Positions 14,096 to 21,371 of a DNA stretch of 33,171 nt are shown one piece after another. The stretch covers positions 1 to 33,171 of the forward strand of contig JAFUGJ010000028.1 in the NCBI GenBank assembly GCA_017469425.1, in the 5' to 3' direction. Origin of the DNA: Bacteroidales bacterium. GTDB lineage: Bacteria > Bacteroidota > Bacteroidia > Bacteroidales > UBA932. The position numbers and the translations under genes are program-made. Below the pieces are notes generated by a model. That model saw nothing but the letters and a program-made list of their open reading frames with translations. It did not search any database and had not been told where the DNA came from. Positions within the stretch are counted from its first letter, which is position 1. Each line of letters opens with the position of its first letter.

Positions 14096-14237
14096 GGAAA
14101 TAAGCCGCGATACGGATGAGGTAATTCGCTATGTGCAAAGCCCCCGCCCCGAGCCTCACCGAAAGGTAAACATCCGCCGCGTATTCCTGGGGCAAATCTA
14201 AAGGGACGACCTCAACGGGCCGTTCCTTTCTCTATTT
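14096..14237 (+). ncRNA. Candidate small structured RNA, about 140 nt
   Basis: The region lies between a near-consensus promoter and a terminator-like hairpin. Possible stems are CGGATG (14113-14118) with CATCCG (14171-14176), GCCCC (14146-14150) with GGGGC (14189-14193), an ACC-GAAA-GGT tetraloop hairpin (14158-14167), and the 9-bp end stem (14200-14229). An alternative long fold pairs GTGCAAA (14133-14139) with TTTGCAC (14235-14241). I do not recognise it as tmRNA, SRP RNA or RNase P RNA; a 6S-like RNA cannot be excluded. A minus-strand frame is open here for about 49 codons but lacks a plausible start. Confidence 0.38.
14200..14229 (+). terminator. Terminator-like hairpin at the end of the candidate RNA
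   Basis: AAAGGGACG (14200-14208) pairs with CGTTCCTTT (14221-14229) over 9 bp, with one G-U pair and a 12-nt loop. A pyrimidine-rich CTCTATTT follows. The T tract is interrupted, so termination may be partial. On the minus strand the same stem would be followed by AGATTTG. Confidence 0.45.
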
Positions 14238-14352
14238 GCACGGCTCCTCCACCTCGACCCGCTCCACATTACCATAAGCGCCTCAACTTGGTCCAGGGAT
14301 TCAGGCGAAAGGAATCTCTGGACTTCGAGGAAGGTCCTGCTATGGTGCAGAG

Positions 14353-14392
14353 GAGATTCTTCGGCTCCGTCCAGGGGGCTTCGCTCAGAATG
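14353..14392. repeat. REP-like repeat copy in decayed region
   Basis: These 40 bases begin GAGATTCTTCGGCTCCG and end GCTTCGCTCAGAATG. On the minus strand they read CATTCTGAGCGAAG and later CGAAGAATCTC, the two ends of a repeat I recall from many bacterial intergenic regions. The ends are complementary and form a long hairpin. It shares the end sequences of the copy inside vsr (13874-13900), with a longer middle. Confidence 0.6.
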
Positions 14393-14461
14393 GCGCTGAG
14401 CTTGATGGTCCACTCGGTGCGGCCATCGACATTGGGGAGGGCGGTGAGTTTGCGGGAGCCG

Positions 14462-14636
14462 GGGACACACTTGCCGACGCCGGAATGTACTGCCTGGCGA
14501 CAAATGCAAACCCCTTTCCCGGTTCCAGCACAAACGAATTGCTGATGATGTCCTCCGGTTTCTGGACCGCTATGCCTTGACTGGCCAGCTGAAGGATTCC
14601 TTCTTTGTCCTTCGACAGGGCAAAACATTGAAAGAG
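14462..14636 (-). pseudogene. Remnant of a DUF1016 (YhcG-like) nuclease gene
   Basis: The minus-strand frame through 14621 reads ALSKDKEGILQLASQG, then KPEDIISNSFVLE, then PGKGFAFVARQYI. The first two pieces resemble the DUF1016 N-terminal domain, and the last resembles the start of its PD-(D/E)xK domain (LGKGFAFVARQ). In intact genes some tens of residues separate VLE from GKGF, so an internal deletion is likely. After ARQYI the frame loses similarity, and no start codon context is left upstream. The rest of 14238-14790 holds one REP-like repeat and nothing else I can identify; a 135-codon minus-strand frame there is in the wrong phase for this remnant. Confidence 0.5.
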
Positions 14637-14790
14637 AACTGTACCTTTCTGCCGTTTGAGTGTCCTGACGCTTCATCTCTGGGCCTCACATTCCTTGGTG
14701 TGGAAACTGCCTTCCTGCGGGTCATCAGATTTAAGAATCTCAGAATTTTGGATGTCAGGTCTCCTGTGCTAATCTTCGGAACTGTTTAAG

Positions 14791-15453
14791 TCAAAGGCTT
14801 TTGATAACTATGGCTTCCATAATTCTGTACCCTTCGTCATTGGGATGAACTCCGTCGGGGGAGAGCTCGGGCCTTAGCGACCTGCCGTCGTCTGAAAGCA
14901 TTGCAGGGTAGTAGTTCACGAATTTGACCTTGTGCGATTTGGCATAAGCTTCAATCCTGGCGTTGAGCGAAGCTATCTTTTCCGGAGCGTCTTTCACTTC
15001 CGGCCTCCAGCGGAATCCTGCTGCAGGGAGAACCGAACAGAGGACAGGGCGGATTTTGTGTGCCTTTGCAAGTTCCACTATGGAAATTATGTTCCCCATG
15101 GTATAGTCTTCGTCGTAGGCGCCCTGGTTCAGTGCTATGTCGTTGCATCCTCCGAGGATTACTACGGTCTTAGGGTGCAGTTCGATTACATCTTTGCGAA
15201 AGCGCAGCAACATCTGTGCGGTGACTTCTCCGCTGATTCCTCTGCCTACAAATTGCGGATTGTCGAAAAAGCCGGTTTCTGCCCGTTCGGCCCAGCTTTC
15301 GGTTATTGAGTCTCCCATGAAAACAACGCGCCCTTTTGCATTTTGGGGCAGTTCGGCATTTTCCTTGTCGAAGCGGTGGAGGCGCACCATGTTCTGTGCA
15401 CCCATTCCGAGGCAGAGGCTGCCTGCCACTAAGAGAGTAAATAATTTTTTCAT
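14791..15453 (-). CDS. Secreted SGNH/GDSL hydrolase (probable carbohydrate esterase)
   Basis: This 220-residue protein has a signal peptide (MKKLFTLLVAGSLCLGMGAQ). The SGNH blocks are complete: S49 in FMGDSITESW (block I), G72 in GRGISG (block II), N104 in GGCND (block III), and D200 with H203 in SPDGVHPNDEGY (block V). Serine, aspartate and histidine form the triad, with glycine and asparagine in the oxyanion hole. Such proteins in glycan loci usually remove acetyl or other acyl groups from sugars; the actual substrate is unknown. It is the last gene of the leftward ROK operon, and its ATG overlaps the stop of the phosphodiester glycosidase gene by 4 nt. It likely acts in the periplasm. Confidence 0.9.
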   Translation of the reverse strand: MKKLFTLLVAGSLCLGMGAQNMVRLHRFDKENAELPQNAKGRVVFMGDSITESWAERAETGFFDNPQFVGRGISGEVTAQMLLRFRKDVIELHPKTVVILGGCNDIALNQGAYDEDYTMGNIISIVELAKAHKIRPVLCSVLPAAGFRWRPEVKDAPEKIASLNARIEAYAKSHKVKFVNYYPAMLSDDGRSLRPELSPDGVHPNDEGYRIMEAIVIKSL

Positions 15454-17381
15454 TTCTTTTTGAAAAATCCTACTGTAGTATAAACTGCGCGGTACTCCAT
15501 CTTTCCGTTCTGGTACCAGTTGTTGAGGTGGGTGTTGCGTACCATCATTCCTGTGGAGCCGCCTCCGTCGAGGTTCATTGCGCTCACGCAGCCGAGCCCC
15601 TTCATGATTTGTCCGAGTTCGGTCAGGTCTGCGCCGAGGCTTTCTCCGGGAAGGCGCCCGTCGCAGATGAACAGCACGACTCGCCCGTCGTCGGTGTATC
15701 CTATTGCCGTGCGGTCCGGCCTCTGGTCCTGGTCGAAGATGTCGTATGCGAGCATTTCGTAATTGCTGTAATAGAAATTGCCCACACCGCCCTGAGCGGC
15801 GTTTATGGTATAATCAACTATTACCTTGCCGTCGTATAAGACCATGGGCCCCGCACTGATAGCATTTATGGGTTTCCATTCCTTCTCTTCCGCCGTGTAG
15901 GAACTCCAGTAATACTGGGCTTCGCCCTTTACGGTTGGCATCGGGGTGGTGTAGTACCAGGCGGCTCCGTTGCGTACCCTCCACCACCATGCTCCCGGTT
16001 TTCCGGATTCGTCGACCCCGACCACGGAGCGGTTGCACTCGTACCATTTGTCGGTTTCGGGAGCTCCGCTGCGGATGTCGCCCATGCTGCCGTAAATCTC
16101 CCCAGAGAGTTTGCCGTCGCTTACAAGTGCACCGATGTGGCCGTTGTAGAAAAAGCCTCCGTTGATGAGAACATAGCAGTCTTCGCCCGCGTTTGCCATC
16201 TGCTTGTCAATCTGGGATGCGGAAGAAGGGCTCAGCACCCGGAGCTCTATGTCTTTGCTGCAGTCGGCGATGGCGTACCATGCGTTGAGCGGGCGTCCGT
16301 TGAGTGTCGTGCTTGTTTTATAGACTTTGATACCGGAGGGAATGTCGAAGTCGTCCATCTCGGTCCAGTCGAATCGGATAGGGGCGGGTTCTTCCCCAAG
16401 CGAAGCTGTAACCTCGTCGCTGTAGAAGATTTCATCGTCCACCTTGACATATGCGCGCAGGTGATATGTCCGGCCATATTCAAAAAGGGTGCATGGGAGT
16501 ACCTGCAGCGTTTTTTTCGAAGAAGGAATGTTGGGTCCGGGTGCACAGGCGTCATCCGTGGTAGGATTTCCGGTGGTATTGAAGCATATTCCGTGCACGG
16601 GAGTCTGGGAGCTTATGTTGGAGTAAGTGCATGTCATCCTGATATATGCATGGGTGGATTCAACATCGGAAACCGTCACCCCAGGTTTGCGGTCGAGATC
16701 CCAGATTTTGACATCTCCGAGCGTGGAGATGGACGAGGCCGTGCTGAAGCTGTTTCCAAGTGCCTGCACCCCGAGGATATAGGTATGCCCCGTGGCGAGT
16801 TTGGTGAAACTGTACTCAAGTGTTCCGGCAGATGTCGTTCCGGCTTCCTTGAGCCCGCTTCCCTGCTCTGCGGCAAATACCCTGTATCCGCTTGCTCCCT
16901 GCACTCCGTTCCAGCTAAGCACGCAGCTTGTGTTGCTTTCCTGCCGAGCTGCAAGCCCGGAAGGGGCTGCGATTTTGCCGGGGGTGTCCTGCGCTGCCAT
17001 TTCGGTGATGCTGAGCATCCTGTAAAGAGAGGAATAGACAATCTCGGAATGCTGCCTGCTGTCTTTGGAAAGTGCCTGCACTCCGAAGTAGTATGATTTC
17101 CCGGCACTCAGTCCGCTGAAACTGTATTGCTTTGAGCTTACGCTTGCGGAGGGATCGACATAATACCCGTCGTTCTGCTCGCGGACGAACACCCGGTACC
17201 CTTCGGAAGCATTTCCCTCCCATGTGAGCAGTGCTTCGGACGGCGAAGTCTGCTCGATGCCGGTAATATTCGGGGCCTGCTCTTTTTTGATGGTCTCGGC
17301 ATTGCTTCCGGAGCATGCGTTCGAGAAAAGAAGGATAGCTGTCAGGCTGATTAAGGTGAAGAGGGAGTCTGTTTTCATCAT
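15450..17381 (-). CDS. Lipoprotein with fibronectin III repeats and phosphodiester glycosidase (NAGPA) domain
   Basis: This 643-residue protein starts MMKTDSLFTL and has a lipobox ending at C23 (LLFSNAC). Two fibronectin type III modules lie at about 37-120 and 139-223, each with a YRVF strand and a YxxGVQAL motif. A third beta domain lies at about 235-328. The C-terminal half matches the phosphodiester glycosidase family of the human uncovering enzyme NAGPA: LINGGFFYN near 405-412, AIGYTDDGRVVLFICDGR, and NLDGGGSTGMMV near the end. Members cleave sugar-1-phosphate diesters. The start at 17381 overlaps the ROK stop by 4 nt; an adjacent ATG at 17378 is equally possible. A glycan carrying phosphodiester-linked sugar is a reasonable inferred substrate. 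Confidence 0.87.
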   Translation of the reverse strand: MMKTDSLFTLISLTAILLFSNACSGSNAETIKKEQAPNITGIEQTSPSEALLTWEGNASEGYRVFVREQNDGYYVDPSASVSSKQYSFSGLSAGKSYYFGVQALSKDSRQHSEIVYSSLYRMLSITEMAAQDTPGKIAAPSGLAARQESNTSCVLSWNGVQGASGYRVFAAEQGSGLKEAGTTSAGTLEYSFTKLATGHTYILGVQALGNSFSTASSISTLGDVKIWDLDRKPGVTVSDVESTHAYIRMTCTYSNISSQTPVHGICFNTTGNPTTDDACAPGPNIPSSKKTLQVLPCTLFEYGRTYHLRAYVKVDDEIFYSDEVTASLGEEPAPIRFDWTEMDDFDIPSGIKVYKTSTTLNGRPLNAWYAIADCSKDIELRVLSPSSASQIDKQMANAGEDCYVLINGGFFYNGHIGALVSDGKLSGEIYGSMGDIRSGAPETDKWYECNRSVVGVDESGKPGAWWWRVRNGAAWYYTTPMPTVKGEAQYYWSSYTAEEKEWKPINAISAGPMVLYDGKVIVDYTINAAQGGVGNFYYSNYEMLAYDIFDQDQRPDRTAIGYTDDGRVVLFICDGRLPGESLGADLTELGQIMKGLGCVSAMNLDGGGSTGMMVRNTHLNNWYQNGKMEYRAVYTTVGFFKKK

Positions 17382-18562
17382 GGATTCAGTGAAAAATATC
17401 TGGACATTGCAATGGTGCATGCGCCGGTGAGGCCGGCATCATCTCCAAGCTTTGATGTTACGATGGGAACATTGTTGCACATGAGTTTCAGTGCATATTT
17501 GCGTACTGCAAGGATTGCGGGCTGCAGGAAATAGTATGGATTCACCTTTGCCAGGCTGCCGCCGATGATGATGGCATCCGGGTTGAAGATGTTGATGATT
17601 CCGGCAAGTTTCCTGCCGAGTTCGCTCCCGGTCCATGAAACAAGCTCGATGCACAGAGGGTCCTCCTTGTTGGTGGCCTCGATAATGTCGTCAACCGTAA
17701 TGGTTTGACCTTCATGGACTTTTGCCGAAAGGACCGAAGCTTCGCCATCAAGGATGCGCCTGGTAAGCTTCCGGTGGATGGCGGCTATCGAAACTTCGGT
17801 TTCAAGGCAGCCTTTCTTCCCGCAGTGGCAAAGGACATTGTTGTCGTAACTCGGAACATGTCCGAATTCTCCGGAATATCCGTCCTTGCCATAATACATG
17901 TTTCCTCCGGTGATTATTCCGAGTCCGAGCCCCCATCCTACATTGATGTACAATACATTCTGCCATTCGGAGTTTCCGAATGCCTGGAATTCTCCGAAAG
18001 CCATGGATTTGGTGTCGTTCTCCAGGAATACGGGAATGCCAAGCCTGTCGTTCAGCATGTCGGCAAGGGAACTGCCCTGCATTTCCTCGAAATTGAAGAA
18101 CGATGAACTGATTCCGTTCCTGGAATCCACGCGTCCGCCGATATTGAAGTTTACTGCGGCGATGCGCTTGCGGATTTCGGGCTCAAGCCTGGAAATGAAG
18201 TCCTGCACCCGGGAGCATATGTCATCGAGCGTGGAATGTGTGTTGGTGAGCTTGAAACTGCGGTCTCTCTCTGCCCGGGGCATGTTCCTTCCGAGATCCA
18301 TGACTCCTATGCCGAATTCGAAATGCTTCACATCGACGCCCACGAAATAATGCGAATCGTTTTTGATACCATATAAAATCGGCCTCCGGCCTTTGTTGCC
18401 GGTTGCCAGGCATTCAATGTCTTCGACTATGCCGTCGTCGCGCAGTTCGTCAATGTACTTGCCGATGGTTGTCATGCTCAAACCGGTGTAGTTTACCAGT
18501 TCCTGGACCGTAAACCTGCGGTTGAAGAGTATGAATTTCAAAATGTCTTTTCCGTTGGCCAT
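17378..18562 (-). CDS. ROK-family transcriptional regulator
   Basis: This 394-residue protein has an N-terminal winged helix (about 5-55; FTVQELVNYTGLSMTTIGKY) followed by a ROK sugar-binding domain. That domain has VGVDVK, ENDTKSMAFGE (its aspartate is the kinase catalytic residue), GWGLGLGIITGG, EFGHVPSY and the zinc motif CHCGKKGCLE. Because the catalytic aspartate is present, the protein may still phosphorylate a sugar. I prefer the ATG at 18562 over an in-frame TTG at 18595. A good promoter (18577-18607) would start transcription near 18571, after the TTG. It heads the ROK, phosphodiester glycosidase, SGNH operon and is divergent from the SusC/SusD operon, so it is the natural candidate for its regulator. 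Confidence 0.9.
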   Translation of the reverse strand: MANGKDILKFILFNRRFTVQELVNYTGLSMTTIGKYIDELRDDGIVEDIECLATGNKGRRPILYGIKNDSHYFVGVDVKHFEFGIGVMDLGRNMPRAERDRSFKLTNTHSTLDDICSRVQDFISRLEPEIRKRIAAVNFNIGGRVDSRNGISSSFFNFEEMQGSSLADMLNDRLGIPVFLENDTKSMAFGEFQAFGNSEWQNVLYINVGWGLGLGIITGGNMYYGKDGYSGEFGHVPSYDNNVLCHCGKKGCLETEVSIAAIHRKLTRRILDGEASVLSAKVHEGQTITVDDIIEATNKEDPLCIELVSWTGSELGRKLAGIINIFNPDAIIIGGSLAKVNPYYFLQPAILAVRKYALKLMCNNVPIVTSKLGDDAGLTGACTIAMSRYFSLNP

Positions 18563-18576
18563 GCGTATAGTTTTAA

Positions 18577-18607
18577 CAAAGGTATTATTATTCAATTAAA
18601 ATTCAAA
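18577..18607 (-). promoter_or_regulatory. Promoter of the ROK operon
   Basis: Read leftwards, TTTG (18604-18607), a 19-nt spacer and TACCTTTG (18577-18584) match the Bacteroidetes consensus exactly. Transcription would start near 18571, 9 nt before the ATG at 18562. Two ATTCAA hexamers (18590-18595 and 18601-18606, 11 bp apart) lie in and beside the -33 region and may be regulator half-sites. Confidence 0.65.
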
Positions 18608-18763
18608 ATAAACCTAAATTAATTAAATAACTTAATTATAACACACCACAGCAAACTATTGTTATTAATTCACCTATAAAATTAAACTGCAATTATTTAG
18701 CTGTATTATATTAGAATAATTATATTTTAGAATTAATCAATTTAATATTTTAATTCCTCAAAA

Positions 18764-18789
18764 TTGAATTTTATTTGGTAAGAATTCAA
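18764..18789. promoter_or_regulatory. Inverted repeat over the -33 box, candidate ROK operator
   Basis: TTGAATT (18764-18770) and AATTCAA (18783-18789) form a perfect 7-bp inverted repeat with a 12-nt spacer. The -33 TTTG (18774-18777) lies inside the spacer. The same ATTCAA core occurs at the ROK promoter. This layout suits repression of the sus-like operon by a dimeric regulator, most simply the neighbouring ROK protein. The region is very AT-rich, which raises the chance of coincidence. Confidence 0.45.
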
Positions 18790-18805
18790 AGTATTGATAA
18801 ATTTG
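18774..18805 (+). promoter_or_regulatory. Promoter of the SusC/SusD operon
   Basis: TTTG (18774-18777), a 20-nt spacer and TAAATTTG (18798-18805) match the Bacteroidetes promoter. Transcription would start near 18811, leaving a leader of about 22 nt before the ATG at 18834. A small AAGAA-TAC-TTCTT inverted repeat (18816-18828) lies in that leader. The 238-271 bp between the divergent genes hold only these control elements. Confidence 0.68.
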
Positions 18806-18833
18806 TTAGAAGAAAAAGAATACTTCTTATATT

Positions 18834-21365
18834 ATGCGTAGATTACTGGCTATTTCAGCCCTTGCCCTCGTGATATTCGCTGCGTGCGGCCCCGAAGAGA
18901 AGGCTCCCGTTCAGGAAGATTATTTTACCGTTACCGAGCCTGACGGCCCGGCAGGTGCGGAGGCGGGAACCGTTACCGTTGCAATTTCCACGAACCTTCA
19001 GTTCGAAGTGTCGATTCCCGAAGCGGATGACTGGCTGTCCGTTGGCAGCAAAGGCACCGATGCCGTCGTCTTTTCTCTGGAAACCAACATGGAGGATTCG
19101 ATGCGCGAGTCGTTGGTTTCTTTCCTGAGCGATGGCAAAGTGGTTGGCGAACTTGGTATCGTGCAGAAGGCCGGGCAGGGAATTGAATTCAATTTCGAAC
19201 CTGTCGAAGCCCTTGATGCCGATGCGGCTGCATTTGATGTAATGATCAGCAGCAATGTCGATTATGAGCTCCGCGAAACTGCCCCGCAAACATGGATTTC
19301 TGCAAGTCCTGTCGCAGGAGGCGTGCATGTAGAGGTGGAAGCGAATCCTTCGGAAGAAGCCCGCAGGGCCGACCTGGAGTTCTTCCGCACCGGGAAGGAC
19401 AGCAAAATAGGCGTTATTTCCATAGTGCAGAACGGCATAGTTTATCAGGTGAAACTGAATGGCGTGCCTGTGGCTTCGCTTGAGGATGCCCTTGCGGCAC
19501 TTCCGGCCATGAGCGAAGCCGCCACCATCGAGCTTGGTCCGGAATCGTTCGACCTGCACATTGCCATTGGCGGTGATGTCACAGTTCCTGTTACCATACA
19601 GGGTGCGGGAGAAAAAACCATCATTGCTTCAGTGGAGGTTATGAAAGCTTCCGTGTCGCTTAAAGACCTGACGCTCAAACCTTCAGGGGAATTCCTTCCC
19701 GTGTTGGACCCCAATGTTGCATCGGGATACAATCATCCTTTCGGCCTGTTCGTGCACAGGGCGGCTTATGGCGTGAGCCTGGAACGCGTCACGGTGGACA
19801 TGTCGGAGGCGGCAGCCAATACTACGGGCATGTTCTGGCTGGGCGGCGACGGGGAGCGCGGAACCCGGCGCGATCTGCTGCAGGACTGTGTACTGAGGGG
19901 CAGGGCCGGTGAACGCAATGCCCAGCTTTATGGGGCAGTAATAGATATAATAGGTAATACCATAATCAGCGGACATAGTGCCTACGGCATCCGAATCGGA
20001 GGTAGTGGAGGCAATTACCTGCTGCACAACAATAAATTCGAATCGGCTTCTTCCGATGCCGCTTTCGGGGTGCAGTTCTATTCGCTTTCCAATTCTTCCG
20101 TTACCTTCGGCGACGGTGAAGGCGATACCAACAGCCAGGACGGCACCTTCAGGGCGGTTTTCGGAGCAAACGAGAACATCGCAAGCGGTCATGGCAACCG
20201 CTTCAACCCCAGAATATCTTACAACGACGGGGTCATTTCGCTCGCGACCAAGGCCCTCACCCGTATATGGGGTAAATACACCATCTCCCTTCCTTGGGAT
20301 TCTGCCGTTTCGTCCATTGCGGAATGGGACCGCAACGCTGCCGTTACGGAAGATTACATCTATGTTCCTATAGCAGGCCGTGCCACTGCCGATTATGGAG
20401 TTGCCGTATTCGACCGTGCTACCGGAGATTTCTATCATAAGCTCACGGCGGGAATCGATGCCCAGGCGGGCCTGTTCCCCACCTGCGGGGCTGCGTCAGT
20501 CAAGGATGGTGCTGCAACCATTGCACTCATCTGCAATATGGTGAATACTGCGGGCGGGCATCTGAAGGTATATGCCTACAGGAGTCCTGATGCCGCGCCT
20601 GAAACGGTAATAGATTACGAACTCCCCGAGGCACTGCGCTATGGCGACAAGATGTCGGTGTATGGCGACTGGAATTCGGGATATATCTTCTTCACGCCCT
20701 ATGGCGACCCTGCCGACCACAGGCGCCAGATGCTCATGTTCCCCGTGAACGGGGGAGTCGTGGCTTCGCAGCCTCTCGTCAAGAACCTGAATGTGGATGC
20801 CCCTTCCGCAACCGGAAATGAGAATCACATGAACGGATTCTACATGTACAATTCCATAGAGGGCCTCTATGCCGGAACCCAGCGCCCCAGCCTGTACAAC
20901 CGCTGGGAGGCAAACGATGCCAACGGCTTCGACCAGACCGGCGATTCCGACTGGCAGATGGTTTACCAGAGGCGTGTGTTTGAAAGCAGCATTCTCGACC
21001 CTCAGTTCTTCAAGATAGGCGAACAGGAGTACATGGCATACGCCAGCTATATCCCGTCGGGCCGTTTCACTTCCGATGGCAAGGCCATAGCAACGGGTTA
21101 CCTGCGTGTAGTACGCCTGCCTGCCGACTACGACAACGCAGGCTACAGCCACCTGAAGGTGAAGATGTACAAGATAATGGACGACAATAACCTTTCCGAA
21201 GTTTCGGAAGTGTATGCCCTGGGCGATGCCGTCAACACCGCCGCAGGCGGTACCATCGCCACCAACGGCACCGGCTATTGCTCCGTAATCGAAATCGACG
21301 GCCAGACCTTTGTCCTTGCCGGAATCACCGGTGCAGGTATGTCGCTGTTCCGTTTCAACGAGTAG
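18834..21365 (+). CDS. Lipoprotein with BACON domains and a beta-helix-like region
   Basis: This 843-residue lipoprotein has its lipid cysteine at C18 (VIFAAC). Residues about 30-112 fit a BACON domain (VTVAISTNLQFEVSIPEADDWLSV, ending GIVQKAG). A second BACON-like unit spans 115-200 (NVDYELRETAPQTWISAS, ending SIVQNG). Residues about 205-465 have repeated short strands with glycines and asparagines (IGGSGGNYLLHNNKF, DIIGNTIISG), as in right-handed beta-helix proteins. The remaining 380 residues may be a DUF4623-like or propeller domain; I do not recognise it firmly. As the first gene of the operon, it is probably a surface glycan-binding protein that delivers substrate to SusC/SusD. An enzymatic role for the beta-helix cannot be excluded. 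Confidence 0.75.
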   Translation: MRRLLAISALALVIFAACGPEEKAPVQEDYFTVTEPDGPAGAEAGTVTVAISTNLQFEVSIPEADDWLSVGSKGTDAVVFSLETNMEDSMRESLVSFLSDGKVVGELGIVQKAGQGIEFNFEPVEALDADAAAFDVMISSNVDYELRETAPQTWISASPVAGGVHVEVEANPSEEARRADLEFFRTGKDSKIGVISIVQNGIVYQVKLNGVPVASLEDALAALPAMSEAATIELGPESFDLHIAIGGDVTVPVTIQGAGEKTIIASVEVMKASVSLKDLTLKPSGEFLPVLDPNVASGYNHPFGLFVHRAAYGVSLERVTVDMSEAAANTTGMFWLGGDGERGTRRDLLQDCVLRGRAGERNAQLYGAVIDIIGNTIISGHSAYGIRIGGSGGNYLLHNNKFESASSDAAFGVQFYSLSNSSVTFGDGEGDTNSQDGTFRAVFGANENIASGHGNRFNPRISYNDGVISLATKALTRIWGKYTISLPWDSAVSSIAEWDRNAAVTEDYIYVPIAGRATADYGVAVFDRATGDFYHKLTAGIDAQAGLFPTCGAASVKDGAATIALICNMVNTAGGHLKVYAYRSPDAAPETVIDYELPEALRYGDKMSVYGDWNSGYIFFTPYGDPADHRRQMLMFPVNGGVVASQPLVKNLNVDAPSATGNENHMNGFYMYNSIEGLYAGTQRPSLYNRWEANDANGFDQTGDSDWQMVYQRRVFESSILDPQFFKIGEQEYMAYASYIPSGRFTSDGKAIATGYLRVVRLPADYDNAGYSHLKVKMYKIMDDNNLSEVSEVYALGDAVNTAAGGTIATNGTGYCSVIEIDGQTFVLAGITGAGMSLFRFNE

Positions 21366-21371
21366 GCGGGC

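Noticed and set aside
14190-14206. GGCAAATCTAAAGGG resembling the core end of the 23-bp repeats at 9041-9086
   Set aside because: Only about a dozen bases agree and the preceding T-run is missing, so chance similarity is likely.
14094-14238. Minus-strand open stretch of about 49 codons opposite the candidate small RNA
   Set aside because: It has no plausible start codon or promoter on that strand, whereas the plus strand has a consensus promoter and a terminator-like stem. A decayed gene fragment cannot be fully excluded.
14269-14676. 135-codon minus-strand frame in the decayed region
   Set aside because: It runs through the REP-like repeat and is out of phase with the DUF1016 remnant over most of its length; composition and motifs do not suggest a real protein.
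18562-18595. Longer ROK start at an in-frame TTG (18595)
   Set aside because: The TTG lies upstream of the -7 box at 18577-18584, so it would not be in the transcript from the best promoter.
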